A stretch of DNA of 64,000 bases, taken from assembly GCF_024213375.1 (NCBI RefSeq), contig NZ_JANAVJ010000011.1, forward strand, positions 62,001 to 126,000, read 5' to 3'. The notes beneath the pieces were generated by a model, which did no database searches, was not told where the DNA came from, and worked only from the letters and a program-made list of their open reading frames with translations. This DNA comes from Paenibacillus sp. MZ04-78.2 (GTDB lineage Bacteria; Bacillota; Bacilli; Paenibacillales; NBRC-103111). A program made the position numbers and the translations under genes. The stretch's first letter is position 1. The number at the start of each line of letters is the position of its first letter. Positions 32,641 through 41,910 of this stretch are shown piece after piece.

Positions 32641-34221
32641 TTAATCCAGCTTCGAACAAATCAACTCGCCCGTTCGGGCATCGATCCAACGGATTTCCCG
32701 ACCCTTCTCCTTATGCACCAGACGGTACATCAAGCGGTAGCGGCGCCTTTTGCCGTTGCCCGAGTAATCGATCTCCCATCTCAGCTTCAATTCGAGAGCT
32801 TCCGCATAAATCCGGCGTGCTTCCGGCTCGTCGATGAGCGGTGTTACCTCGACGGCCTGCAAGTGCGCCGGATCGACGGATGGACCCGTCGCGTGTCCGA
32901 TCTGTCCCGACGTCTTGTTGACGGATAACCGGATATGCTCCAGCTCCAGCCAGACGCCCTGCTTCCCGATCCGGAAATCGAAATGCTCCCTGTCAGAATC
33001 GGACGCTTCCTCCTGCTGCCGCAGTTGTAAAAACGGCGCCAATCCCGGCTGCATGCGGGCCAAAAATCCAAGCGCGATGTCCAAACACGCGTCCCGTGAC
33101 AGCCTCAGCTCCCCTGGAATCTCCTCTTCAAAACGAATAAACGACACCAGCTTTCCGCCGACCGAATCGATCTGCGCTTTCACCGTCTCCTCCGCCCGCT
33201 CCCGGAAAAAAGCGCCCAGCGAACGATCCTCTGACGCAGCCGGCTGCCAATCGCGCCGCCGCCAGACGATGCCGGTCATACGGTCGTCCATTTTCACTTC
33301 TCTCAGCAGCACATACCGGTCCGGATCGAGTCCAAGCAGCTCCTGAACCTCCTGCGCCGTCCGGACGGCCGGGGCCTCGACCGCCGGCAGTTCGGGAACA
33401 GGCAGCCATACGGCCGACTCTTCGGATGCCGTGTCTTCGTCTGCTTCGCGGGCCTCTTCCGTCCCGTCCGCTCGGAAATGCATCCAGCGGGTTCTCGGTT
33501 CGTAAACCAGCCTCAGCTCATCCTTTTCCGTATCGTCGACGGACTTGTAAAGGAAGTCCAGCCGCAGGTCCAGCCTGGCGGTTTCCGCAATCTGGCGCAG
33601 AAGCTGCTCCTTCGGCATAAGGGACTCCGGGACTTTCGGCTTCGTTTGCGAGCCGAAATACCGGAAGTCGCTGACGATGCCGCTGCGGTGAACCTTGACC
33701 CGGAAGCCCGACAACGGCAGCGGCAGCCCCATGACCTCCTGCTCGTAGAAAAATAGGGTCTCGGAGTCTGCGGATTTGGTGCGCGTCAAGGAAAACAGCT
33801 TCAGCACGCCCGGATAATGGTCGAGCGCGAACTTCTCCGCCCGGAGCCGCAGTTCCTCCACAGGCAGCTCCGGCAAATCGCAGGCCGACTCCTCCACATC
33901 GATCGTATACTCGATCAGATCCCCTTGATCGTTAAGCTCCACGGATAAGCCGCTATCGTTCCCGGACTTGTTCCATATGGGGTCTTCGCCCGCTTTCGTC
34001 CAGACGAACATCGCCCGTCTGCCTTCGCGCTTGTCTTCGTGATAATCCGCAATCGTAAGCTCGTACGTTTGCGGGATGTCAAAGAGCTCCTCCGTTCGCA
34101 GCTTCAATTCGGCCAGCAGCTTGCGCCGCAAGACTTCCTCGGCAGATGATTCGGAAGCCCCGTCCGCTGGAGACGGCCTTGTGCCTGTCGGTTCGTCCGG
34201 GTTATCGTATCGTTTGCGCAA
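32641..34221 (-). CDS. YcdB/YcdC repeat (PepSY-like) domain protein of unknown function
   Basis: The product of about 526 residues has two copies of a YcdB-like domain, each containing PepSY-style blocks (LRAEKFALDHYPGVLKLFSL, GFRVKVHRSGIVSDFRYFG; later LDIALGFLARMQPGL). Such proteins are common in Paenibacillaceae, without known function. No signal peptide or membrane helix is seen, so it is probably cytoplasmic. The best start is TTG 34221, nine bases after AGGAGG. The frame also opens at GTG 34254, but those first residues (KTILHRRLKELRKRY) look like the end of a sigma-factor region 4. Confidence 0.6.
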   Translation of the reverse strand: MRKRYDNPDEPTGTRPSPADGASESSAEEVLRRKLLAELKLRTEELFDIPQTYELTIADYHEDKREGRRAMFVWTKAGEDPIWNKSGNDSGLSVELNDQGDLIEYTIDVEESACDLPELPVEELRLRAEKFALDHYPGVLKLFSLTRTKSADSETLFFYEQEVMGLPLPLSGFRVKVHRSGIVSDFRYFGSQTKPKVPESLMPKEQLLRQIAETARLDLRLDFLYKSVDDTEKDELRLVYEPRTRWMHFRADGTEEAREADEDTASEESAVWLPVPELPAVEAPAVRTAQEVQELLGLDPDRYVLLREVKMDDRMTGIVWRRRDWQPAASEDRSLGAFFRERAEETVKAQIDSVGGKLVSFIRFEEEIPGELRLSRDACLDIALGFLARMQPGLAPFLQLRQQEEASDSDREHFDFRIGKQGVWLELEHIRLSVNKTSGQIGHATGPSVDPAHLQAVEVTPLIDEPEARRIYAEALELKLRWEIDYSGNGKRRRYRLMYRLVHKEKGREIRWIDARTGELICSKLD

Positions 34222-34400
34222 CTCCTTCAACCTCCTGTGCAAAATGGTTTTCACCGCGCCTGTCGGCTATGCGGAGCAAGACGGCGATCTCCTCAATGGT
34301 CATATCGTGCCAATCTTTGAACGCAATCATCTGTCTCTGCTTCGGCTCCAACGGCCGGGCCGCCGAACGTAAATCGAGACGCCTCCTGTGTATACCCTTT
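34202..34400 (-). pseudogene. Sigma-70 region 4 remnant upstream of the YcdB-like gene
   Basis: On the minus strand one frame reads PLEPKQRQMIAFKDWHDM and TIEEIAVLLRI, which is the start of a sigma-70 region 4 helix-turn-helix. It then goes on to a stop at 34202 with unrelated residues. In the next frame the expected recognition helix follows (VKTILHRRLKELRKRYD). One extra base near 34255 would explain this. The frame stays open upstream to about 34585 but without a start codon or recognisable region 2. It is best read as a truncated, frameshifted sigma factor; accidental resemblance is possible. Confidence 0.5.
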
Positions 34401-34582
34401 AGACTGGCAAGAGCGCAGTTAGGTTTCAGAGGTTTCGAAAAAAACTCGTTCAGCTCGGCCGGCCGGTTTAACTTATGGTTTATTTCGTTGGCGGACTTCC
34501 CGTTATTTTCTTTTTGAAAACGAATACATTTTATTAAAATTGTATTGAAAACGCTGGTATATTGTGGTAGCTTGGTAATATA

Positions 34583-34611
34583 TTTTTACAAAACTTAATA
34601 TTACATATAAT
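34583..34611 (+). promoter_or_regulatory. Promoter of the peptide-binding protein gene
   Basis: TATAAT at 34606-34611 lies 17 bases after TTTTTA (15 after TTTACA) in a strongly AT-rich stretch. This leaves a leader of about 225 bases before the start codon at 34842, in which I see no further element. Confidence 0.45.
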
Positions 34612-34841
34612 CTATTATTCTTTCATCGAACCTAGAATTTGGGACGAGCACTTACTTCCTATCGGGCCTTCCTCCATGCTCCCGCCGTCCCCGAGCCGCC
34701 AACTCTGCCGCTCAATCCCCTACTTCATTGAACCTGCATAACAACGCAGCAGCCGATGCGACTTGTGTCATTTGCAACGGAATCACAGAACGATTCATTG
34801 TCGTTCTTGATTTTATAAAATCATGAAAAAGGAGCGAGCTT

Positions 34842-36515
34842 ATGAAGATTCGCAAATGGCTGGCTACAACGGTCATCTTGACTGTTGTCGGCGCAACGGC
34901 AGCCGGATGTGCCGGCGGCAACACCGGTACGACCCCCGGTAAGGGAATCGAAGGCGGCGAGAAGAGCGCTGCCCCCAAGCAAGAGATCACCCTTAACTTC
35001 AGGACGGAGCCGGGGGCGATGGACGTCTCCAAATCGGTGCAGGTGGCAGCGTTTACCGTCATGAACGCCGTCAGCGAAGGGCTGTACCGTCTGAATAAAG
35101 ACGGCAAAGCCGAGCCGGGGCTGGCTAAAGACATGCCGAAAATTTCGGCGGACGGTAAAACGTACACGATCCAACTGAAGGACAACCTGGTCTATTCCGA
35201 CGGCCAGCCGGTGAAAGCCCAGGATTTCGTCTACTCGTACCAGCGTACGCTGGACCCTTCGACCAAGGCATTGTATGCGTTTATGGTAGCTTGGGTTAAA
35301 GGCGGGGCGGACGTGCAGAAAGCCAAGACCCCCCAAGAGCTCGAAGCGGCGAAGAAGGCGCTCGGCGTCAAGGCGCCGGATGATAAAACCGTGGAAATCA
35401 CCTTGGAACGCCCGATTCCATTCTTCACCGAGCAATTATCCTTCCTGCAATTTTTCCCGCAACGCAAAGACATCGTCGAGAAGTTCGGCGACAAAAACGG
35501 CGCAGACGCAGATTCCGCCATCGGCCCGGGTCCGTTCAAGCTGGCCCAATGGGACCATGAGCAGCAGATCGTCTTAGTCAAAAACGATAAATATTGGGAC
35601 AAAGATAAAGTCAAGCTGGAAAAAATCACGCTGAACATCGTCAAAGACGAGAACACCGGTCTGAACCTGTTCCAAACCGGTGCTACCCAACTGCAAAATA
35701 TTACACGCGAGAGCATCAATCAATGGGAAGGAAAGCAGGAATTCGTCGTGCAGCCCGAGTTGTCTTCCTGGTATGTTAAGCTGAGCCAGAAAAACGTGCC
35801 GGCCTTCAAGAACAAAAAGGTCCGTCAAGCGCTGGCGCTTGCCATCGACACCAAAGCGTTCATCGAGACAGTTACAGGCAAAGGTCCCGTACCGGCCACC
35901 GGCTTCGTACCGAAAGGAACAAGCGACGGCAACGGCACAGAGTTCCGCAAAAAAGCCGGCGAGCTGAGACCGAAATTCGATCCGGCCAAAGCGAAGCAAC
36001 TGCTTCAGGAAGGCTTAAAGGAGCTGGGCTTGACAAAGCTGCCCAAGTTCAAGCTTCAGGCGGACGACAACGGCGTCGGTCCGAAATCCGTCGAGTTCGT
36101 TCTGGCCCAATGGAAGCAAAATCTTGACGTCGAGGCCATCGGCGAGCCGGTTCCTCACAAGCTGCGCGTCGATAACGAGAACAATCGCAGATTTGAAGCG
36201 TCTCTCTCCGGCTGGAGCGCCGACTATAACGATCCGATGACGTTCCTTGAAATGTACGTGACCGGCAACGAATTCAACGAAGTCGATTGGTCGAATGCCG
36301 AATACGACAAGTTCATCAATGGCGCGAAAGGCGAGATGGACAAAGCTAAGCGTTCGCAGATGATGGTCGACGGCGAAAAAATAATGATGGAGGAAATGCC
36401 GATCATCCCGAACTACTTCCGCTCCATGAGCTGGCTCAAAGACCCGAAACTGCAAGGTGTGGTCTTCCCGCCATACGCGATCGAGTATGAACTCAAGTGG
36501 GCCTATGTGAAGTAA
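34842..36515 (+). CDS. Peptide ABC transporter substrate-binding lipoprotein (OppA/SBP5)
   Basis: The 557-residue protein has a lipoprotein signal (ILTVVGATAAGC, Cys near residue 23) and the SBP_bac_5 fold. LRTEP-type strand ITLNFRTEPGAMD follows the linker, then YTIQLKDNLVYSDGQPVKAQDFVYSYQR near 105 and a C-terminal EEMPIIPNYF. It would bind oligopeptides outside the membrane and hand them to an Opp permease. No permease or ATPase genes are next to it, so it is an orphan. The adjacent peptidases make peptide uptake a plausible shared theme. AAGGAG precedes the ATG. Confidence 0.9.
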   Translation: MKIRKWLATTVILTVVGATAAGCAGGNTGTTPGKGIEGGEKSAAPKQEITLNFRTEPGAMDVSKSVQVAAFTVMNAVSEGLYRLNKDGKAEPGLAKDMPKISADGKTYTIQLKDNLVYSDGQPVKAQDFVYSYQRTLDPSTKALYAFMVAWVKGGADVQKAKTPQELEAAKKALGVKAPDDKTVEITLERPIPFFTEQLSFLQFFPQRKDIVEKFGDKNGADADSAIGPGPFKLAQWDHEQQIVLVKNDKYWDKDKVKLEKITLNIVKDENTGLNLFQTGATQLQNITRESINQWEGKQEFVVQPELSSWYVKLSQKNVPAFKNKKVRQALALAIDTKAFIETVTGKGPVPATGFVPKGTSDGNGTEFRKKAGELRPKFDPAKAKQLLQEGLKELGLTKLPKFKLQADDNGVGPKSVEFVLAQWKQNLDVEAIGEPVPHKLRVDNENNRRFEASLSGWSADYNDPMTFLEMYVTGNEFNEVDWSNAEYDKFINGAKGEMDKAKRSQMMVDGEKIMMEEMPIIPNYFRSMSWLKDPKLQGVVFPPYAIEYELKWAYVK

Positions 36516-36532
36516 GTTCAAGCTAAATAGGC

Positions 36533-36576
36533 AAAAGCCGTCCTTCCCGTTGAGCAACCAACGGAGGACGGCTTTT
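36533..36576 (+). terminator. Terminator of the peptide-binding protein gene
   Basis: AAAAGCCGTCCT and AGGACGGCTTTTT are perfect inverted repeats with an inner CGTTG/CAACG helix. Confidence 0.85.
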
Positions 36577-36683
36577 TCTATGACTGTCGTACTGGATCAG
36601 TACCATTGTTTGAATCAGGGCTTCGCCTTATAATCAGGATATCACTGAACAGCAGCGTTAGCTGCCCGAAAGGAGAGTCCCGC

Positions 36684-37880
36684 ATGGTATCGGCTTCATC
36701 CCGTCCAAGAGCGCTCATTATTGGCGCCGGCATCGGCGGATTGTCCGCGGCCATTGCGCTGCAATCCGCGGGGTGGGACGTCTCGGTCTACGAGAGGACA
36801 TGCACCCTGTCAGGCATCGGCGCGGGCATCGTGCTCGCCGCCAATGCTATGAAAGCACTTCGGAAGCTTGGAGCGGACGAACAGGTTAGCCGCCTCGGAG
36901 CCCCTATACGGCAAGCGGATATTTATTCATCCGACGGACGGCTGCTGGTGTCGCTTCCGACGGAAGAGCAAGCCCGGCGCTACGGGGCGCAGAGCTACCT
37001 GATCCACCGGGCCGACCTGCATTCCGTTCTGCTCGGCCGTCTGGAGCCCGAGACGGTGCGCACGGATATGAAATTGCGCCGCTGGGAGCAAAGTGAGCGG
37101 AGCGTCAAGGCCGTCTTCGAGGACGGCACGACCGCCGAAGGAGACGTGCTGATCGGCGCCGACGGCCTTCACTCTGCCGTTCGGGCGCAGCTCTTCGGCG
37201 AAAGCGCCCCGCTTCGTTATGCCGGATATACCGCGCTGCGGGGCATTGCGCATTGGCACGACGAACGGTTTCCGTTCGAGCAGGGCGGCGGCTTCGAGGC
37301 CTGGGGGCCGGGCAAGCGGTTCGGCGTGTCGGCAATCGGACAAGGGCGCATCTTCTGGTTCGCCGCCGTCAACGCGCCGCAAGGCCAAGAGCTTCCGCCC
37401 GCCGATAGGAAGGCGGCGGCGCTGCATCATTTTCGCGGCTGGATGGAGCCGATCGAGGCGCTGATCGCCGCGACCGATGAGGCCTCCATCCTTTCGCACG
37501 ATATTTTCGACCGCCGGCCGCTCGCCGGCTGGAGCCGGGGGCGTGTGACCTTGCTCGGCGACGCCGCGCATCCGATGCTGCCCAACCTCGGGCAAGGCGG
37601 GGCACAGGCGATGGAAGACGCTCTTGCGCTAGCCCGCTGTCTGCGGCAGACGTGTGGCACGCCAGACACTTCCGGCACCGACGCCGCTGCCGCTCTGCAG
37701 CAATATGAGCGGGAGCGGTTCGGACGGACTGCGCTGGTCGTTCGCAGGTCGCGCGCAATGGGCCGGATGGTGCAGCTCGCGCACCCCGCCGCCATTGCCG
37801 TCCGGAACCGATTGCTTCGCCTGCTCCCCGCCCGGATGCAAATCAGCCGCCTGGACTGGCTGGTCGGGTATGAGCCCTGA
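36684..37880 (+). CDS. FAD-dependent monooxygenase (PHBH/salicylate hydroxylase type)
   Basis: This 398-residue class A flavoprotein monooxygenase uses NAD(P)H and oxygen to hydroxylate an aromatic-type substrate. The dinucleotide fold ALIIGAGIGGLSAAIAL is at residues 10-26, the DG motif in VLIGADGLHSAVR near 155, and the GD motif LLGDAAHPMLPNLGQGG near 290. AAAGGAG precedes ATG 36684 at seven bases. It is a single gene with no catabolic partners nearby, so the substrate is unknown. Confidence 0.88.
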   Translation: MVSASSRPRALIIGAGIGGLSAAIALQSAGWDVSVYERTCTLSGIGAGIVLAANAMKALRKLGADEQVSRLGAPIRQADIYSSDGRLLVSLPTEEQARRYGAQSYLIHRADLHSVLLGRLEPETVRTDMKLRRWEQSERSVKAVFEDGTTAEGDVLIGADGLHSAVRAQLFGESAPLRYAGYTALRGIAHWHDERFPFEQGGGFEAWGPGKRFGVSAIGQGRIFWFAAVNAPQGQELPPADRKAAALHHFRGWMEPIEALIAATDEASILSHDIFDRRPLAGWSRGRVTLLGDAAHPMLPNLGQGGAQAMEDALALARCLRQTCGTPDTSGTDAAAALQQYERERFGRTALVVRRSRAMGRMVQLAHPAAIAVRNRLLRLLPARMQISRLDWLVGYEP

Positions 37881-37886
37881 CCCCGA

Positions 37887-38975
37887 TCAGCGTCCTAGTA
37901 AGGCCAGCACTTCCTCTACCGGCAAAGCGGCAATCGTTCTTCCTTCGCGCCCCATGGTCGTCTCCGCCATAAACAGAGAGTTGTAGATCGCTTCCTCGGT
38001 CGCCTCCGCGACGGCGCGGAAGCATTCGGATATCAGCCGGCCGTCTTCGCGAACGACGCGAAGCTCCAATGTACCGGAAGCCGACGTATGCGGAATGCGG
38101 TTGCCGTTGCTGAAGGCGATCACGATGTCGCCGCTTCCGTGATGAGCGATCGAGCCGGTACGCGCCAAGCCGAAGCCCGCCCGCTTGGCAATCCGCTTTA
38201 ACTGGCGGGCGTCCATCGGCAAGTCGGTGCCAACCACGATGATGATCGAGCCGTCGTTGTCCCGCGCTTCCTCCGGCTTCGCCCGAAGGGATTCGCCCAC
38301 AGGCTTCCCAAGTATGGTCAAATCTTCCCCATTCCCGAAATTCGTCAGCACCAAGACGCCAAAATGGTAAACAACCCCATCGACTTCCACCTGTCTGGAC
38401 GATGTCCCAATTCCTCCCTTGTAGCCGAAGCAGACCATTCCCGTTCCGGCTCCGACCGCCCCTTCCGAGACGCGGCGACGCGTGCCCATGGCTTCCCTTC
38501 CCTGCCGGATCGCTTCCATCGCATGCTCCGGGCGGACGTGGAGTCCCCTCATGTCGTTGAGCAACGAGTCATTGCACTCGCCGGTAACGACGTTCAGCGA
38601 GCCGTCGCGGTCTCCGATTCCGTCATCCTGCTCCAGCATGTAACGAAGCGTCCCTTCGGTCACCGCCGGTACGCCGAACGTATTCGTCAGCATAATCGGC
38701 GATTCGATAACGCCAAGCTCGTCGACTTGAATCAGACCGGTCGTTTTGCCGAAGCCGTTGATCACATGCGCCGCGGCAACCGTTTTCTCACGAAACCAAT
38801 CGCCCGGATGCGGCAAAATCGCCGTGACCCCCGTCCGCACGCAAGCGTCGGGGCGGTCCTCATGTAACGTCACCTGCCCTACGGATACTCCGGGGACATC
38901 CGTGATGCAGTTAAGCTGTCCGGTCGGAAGCTTTCCGATGGTAAAACCATAATCGCGCAATCGTTTGCTGCTCAT
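37887..38975 (-). CDS. P1 family peptidase (DmpA/L-aminopeptidase D-esterase type)
   Basis: This 362-residue N-terminal nucleophile hydrolase belongs to the DmpA family, which self-cleaves before a Ser/Thr. Visible blocks are ITDVPGVSVGQVTLHEDR near residue 23, GFGKTTGLIQVDELGVIESPIMLTNT near 72 and GAVGAGTGMVCFGYKGGIGTSSR near 180, where the family has its processing site. DmpA releases N-terminal L- or D-residues from peptides. It is the last gene of an operon with the M19 dipeptidase and D-amino acid transaminase, 35 bases downstream. Confidence 0.88.
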   Translation of the reverse strand: MSSKRLRDYGFTIGKLPTGQLNCITDVPGVSVGQVTLHEDRPDACVRTGVTAILPHPGDWFREKTVAAAHVINGFGKTTGLIQVDELGVIESPIMLTNTFGVPAVTEGTLRYMLEQDDGIGDRDGSLNVVTGECNDSLLNDMRGLHVRPEHAMEAIRQGREAMGTRRRVSEGAVGAGTGMVCFGYKGGIGTSSRQVEVDGVVYHFGVLVLTNFGNGEDLTILGKPVGESLRAKPEEARDNDGSIIIVVGTDLPMDARQLKRIAKRAGFGLARTGSIAHHGSGDIVIAFSNGNRIPHTSASGTLELRVVREDGRLISECFRAVAEATEEAIYNSLFMAETTMGREGRTIAALPVEEVLALLGR

Positions 38976-39010
38976 CCAATATTCTCCCTCTATTCGTTTA
39001 TACGCCTCAC

Positions 39011-39985
39011 TTACTTCGGACGGTTGCGCAAAAAGTTCTCGGCGGCAAATCCGCGCACTTCTTCTTCCTTAAAATATTTTAGCAGCTCGTTGATCAAGTT
39101 CTGGCTTTTACCCGCGTGCTCCAAGCCTGCGACAAACTCCGAAATGCCGTCAAAATCCGAACCGAGCCCGATATGCCGCACGCCGCCGAGCGAACACAAA
39201 TGATCGATATGCTTTAATACATCGACAATGGTCGCGTGGCCTCCCTGCTTCACAAAAAGAGGACAATAAACGACGTGAACCGTCCCGCCCTTGGCAAACA
39301 GCGCCTTGGCCTGTTCGTTCGTTAGATTGCGCGGGTGATCGCAAAGCGCCCGCGCGTTGGAATGGCTCGCAATCAGGTACTCCGCCAGCTCGACGACATC
39401 CCAGAACGCCCTTTCACACAGATGAGCGACATCGGTTAGCAGCCGGTGCTCGTTATTGAAGCGCACAATGTCCCGGCCGAACGAGGTAAGCCCGGCGCCG
39501 CGCGGCTCCAGCACGCCATCGGCAGCAAGGTTGGCGTAGTTCCAGGTCAGGCCGACCGACCGCACGCCGAGCTGATATAAAATGTGCAGCTGGCGCAGGT
39601 CGTTGCCGATAGGATCGACGCCTTCCAGCGTCAGCATGGCTCCGATCTGCCCCGGTTCGAGCGCGTCGAAATCGGCCCAGCTGCGAATCGGCTTCATTTC
39701 CGGATGCTTCCCGAGCACCTCATCGTAGTAATAATGAATCTGATCCAGCGCCGCTTGAAACTTCTGCTCCGCCTTGAGGTCGGGCGGAACGAAGACGGCA
39801 AAGCACTGGGCCTTCACGCCGCCTTGCTGCAGCCTTGCCTTGTTCGTCGCCAGCTCCTCCGAGCTGCCGTAGGACAGCTGTCCGCCGCTATGCCAGAGCT
39901 TATACAACGCGTCGCAATGAAAGTCGATGATTTCAATGGTTTGCCCCATTTCTTGATCCAGCCTTTCCTGGTTCTGCCCCATCAT
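39011..39985 (-). CDS. Membrane dipeptidase-type (M19) renal dipeptidase homologue
   Basis: This zinc hydrolase of about 324 residues belongs to the amidohydrolase superfamily; it cleaves dipeptides and typically accepts a D-residue at the C-terminal position. Metal-binding blocks are visible: IDFHCDAL near residue 20, MLTLEGVDPIG near 120, DVAHLCERAFWDVV, ASHSNARALCDHPRN near 210 and HIGLGSDFDGI near 270. ATG 39985 overlaps the TGA of the upstream transaminase (ATGATGA), implying coupled translation; ATG 39949 is an alternative. It is the middle gene of the operon. Confidence 0.88.
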   Translation of the reverse strand: MMGQNQERLDQEMGQTIEIIDFHCDALYKLWHSGGQLSYGSSEELATNKARLQQGGVKAQCFAVFVPPDLKAEQKFQAALDQIHYYYDEVLGKHPEMKPIRSWADFDALEPGQIGAMLTLEGVDPIGNDLRQLHILYQLGVRSVGLTWNYANLAADGVLEPRGAGLTSFGRDIVRFNNEHRLLTDVAHLCERAFWDVVELAEYLIASHSNARALCDHPRNLTNEQAKALFAKGGTVHVVYCPLFVKQGGHATIVDVLKHIDHLCSLGGVRHIGLGSDFDGISEFVAGLEHAGKSQNLINELLKYFKEEEVRGFAAENFLRNRPK

Positions 39986-40821
39986 TGTCCTGTCATTGTA
40001 CGGAAACGTTCGTACAGCGCCCGCGTGACCGGTCCGGGCTGGCCGTCCCGGATCTGGCTTCCGTCCTCGAAACGAACGACCGGCATCACTTCCGTCGTCG
40101 TACTGGTGATGAACGCTTCGTCCGCCTGCCGCAGCTCCTCCGGCGTAAACGATTGTTCGACGAACGGGATGCGAAGCTCGTGCGCGATCCGCTGCACCGC
40201 TATTCTCGTAATACCCGCCAAAATGTGATTGGACAGCGGCGCCGTCCGAATCGCTCCGTCCTTGACCATGTAGACGTTGGAGCTTGTTCCTTCCGTCACA
40301 ACCCCGTCCCGCACGAGAACCGCTTCCAGGCACCCGCGTTCGGACGCCGCTTGCTTGGCCAAAATATTGGGCAGCAGGTTGAGCGACTTGATCCAACAGT
40401 TCAGCCAGCGCTCATCCGGATGCAGCATGACGCTAATGCCGGAAGCCCTTGCCTCGGCCGGTATTTCCCGAAACGGCTTCGCCGTCATCGATACGGACGC
40501 CGGGCATGCCGGAAACAAATGATTGCGGGGAGCGATGCCGCGGGTTGCCTGCACATAAAGATCGAGATCCGACAGCCCGCTTTTTTGCACCAACTCGCCG
40601 ATGATCCGCTTCAGCGACTCGCCGTCGTGCCCGATCTCCAGACGGATCGCCGCAGCGCTTTTGAATAGACGATCCAAATGCTCGTCGAGCATAAACGGCC
40701 GCCCCTTGTAAATCCGGATCACCTCATACACGCCGTCCCCGAATTGATGTCCTCGTTCGTCGATCGGAACGGCCGGTTCGTCCGATTGGATAAAGCTTCC
40801 GTTAAAATAAGCCAAAGCCAT
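39982..40821 (-). CDS. dat: D-amino acid aminotransferase
   Basis: The 279-residue class IV PLP transaminase interconverts D-alanine and D-glutamate with their keto acids. The N-terminal AYFNGSFIQSDEPAVPIDERGHQFGDGVYEV block, WIKSLNLLPNILAKQ with the PLP Lys, and GVVTEGTSSNVYMV are characteristic of D-amino acid rather than branched-chain transaminases. ATG 40821 has GGAGGG eight bases upstream. It is the first gene of the operon and diverges from a LysR regulator. Confidence 0.92.
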   Translation of the reverse strand: MALAYFNGSFIQSDEPAVPIDERGHQFGDGVYEVIRIYKGRPFMLDEHLDRLFKSAAAIRLEIGHDGESLKRIIGELVQKSGLSDLDLYVQATRGIAPRNHLFPACPASVSMTAKPFREIPAEARASGISVMLHPDERWLNCWIKSLNLLPNILAKQAASERGCLEAVLVRDGVVTEGTSSNVYMVKDGAIRTAPLSNHILAGITRIAVQRIAHELRIPFVEQSFTPEELRQADEAFITSTTTEVMPVVRFEDGSQIRDGQPGPVTRALYERFRTMTGQ

Positions 40822-40899
40822 GATGCAGCCCTCCCTGATCAAAAAATTCCCATGATATTATCAAATTAATCGATTTCCGCAGACCGGTCCAATAGGATA

Positions 40900-40928
40900 A
40901 TGACATGATGGCTATAAAAAAATATAAT
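40900..40928 (+). promoter_or_regulatory. Promoter of the lysR gene
   Basis: ATGACA and TATAAT are 17 bases apart, ending 20 bases before the start codon. The 127-base divergent region to dat is AT-rich, as expected for LysR binding sites. Confidence 0.55.
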
Positions 40929-40948
40929 ACGAGGATGGGAGGCGTTTT

Positions 40949-41842
40949 ATGAATACGGATCATGTCGAATGTTTTGTCATGGTGGCTCTGACCGGAAGCT
41001 TCAGCAAGGCGGCCAACCTGCTGTATTTGTCCCAGCCTGCGGTAAGCCAGAGGATCAAAGCGCTCGAAGCCGACCTGAACTGCAGGCTGTTTCAACGGAC
41101 CGGCCGTGTCATCTCCTTGACGGAGGAAGGCGAAAGCTTCCTTCCCTATGCCAAGAGTATGCTGCAAGCGCTTCAGGACGGGCAGCAGGCGATCCAGCGG
41201 ATTCATGGAAAATTGGAAGGCGAGCTGTCCGTCGCTTCCGTGTTCGGGGCGGCCTTTTACCTGCTGCCTCAGCTCGTGGAGCAATTCCAGACGCTTTACC
41301 CGAAGGTGAAGCTGACGCTTTTGACCGGACATTCGCATCAGGTGCTCGATATGGTGTTGAATCATGAAGTATCCTTCGGGATCGCCCGCGCCGTCAATCA
41401 CCCGCAGATTCGGCGCATTCCGATTCTGAAGGACGATATGCTGCTGGCGGTCTATCCGGGCCATCCGTTTCACGAGCGCAAGCAGGTGACGATTGAGGAT
41501 GTCGCCAAGGAACGGCTCATTTTATTCAATCGCGGCTCCCTCGACTGGACGCTGATTAACGGAGCGTTCAGCCACTATCGGCTGGACCGGCACGTGGTTA
41601 TGGAGGCGGATAACTTCGAGGTGGTCAAGCGGATGGTCAAGCAAAGGCTAGGCATCGCGTTTCTGCCCCGCTTCTCGATCCTCCACGATCTGGAGAGGGA
41701 TGAACTGCGCGAGGTGGAAGTCGCCGGGCTGCCGCAGCTGAACCGCAATTTCGAGCTGATTTATTTGAAGGACATGTCGCTAAACCAGATCATGGAGCAT
41801 TTTATCGGCTTCTTATGCCAGCATCATGAAAAAACGGAGTAA
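40949..41842 (+). CDS. LysR-type transcriptional regulator
   Basis: The 297-residue protein has the LysR HTH (MVALTGSFSKAANLLYLSQPAVSQRIKALE at residues 10-39) and a periplasmic-binding-like effector domain (GELSVASVFGAAFYLLPQL, LTLLTGHSHQVLDMVL). Being divergent from dat, it probably controls the dat, M19, P1 operon in response to an amino acid or peptide; this is inferred from position. GGGAGG precedes the ATG. Confidence 0.9.
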   Translation: MNTDHVECFVMVALTGSFSKAANLLYLSQPAVSQRIKALEADLNCRLFQRTGRVISLTEEGESFLPYAKSMLQALQDGQQAIQRIHGKLEGELSVASVFGAAFYLLPQLVEQFQTLYPKVKLTLLTGHSHQVLDMVLNHEVSFGIARAVNHPQIRRIPILKDDMLLAVYPGHPFHERKQVTIEDVAKERLILFNRGSLDWTLINGAFSHYRLDRHVVMEADNFEVVKRMVKQRLGIAFLPRFSILHDLERDELREVEVAGLPQLNRNFELIYLKDMSLNQIMEHFIGFLCQHHEKTE

Positions 41843-41843
41843 C

Positions 41844-41874
41844 GAAAAAAACGCCCGACTCGGCAAGTCGGGCG
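41844..41874 (-). terminator. Terminator between lysR and the M29 peptidase gene
   Basis: CGCCCGACT and AGTCGGGCG form a perfect stem with a five-base loop. A T run follows on the minus strand; the hairpin can also serve lysR on the plus strand. Confidence 0.8.
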
Positions 41875-41910
41875 GTCCCTTGTTCAACTATGCAAGCCAA
41901 GGAGCGGGGA

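Noticed and set aside
34400-34840. Further genes in the AT-rich stretch before the peptide-binding protein
   Set aside because: Apart from the sigma remnant and the promoter, all frames are broken by stops; nothing recognisable is encoded.
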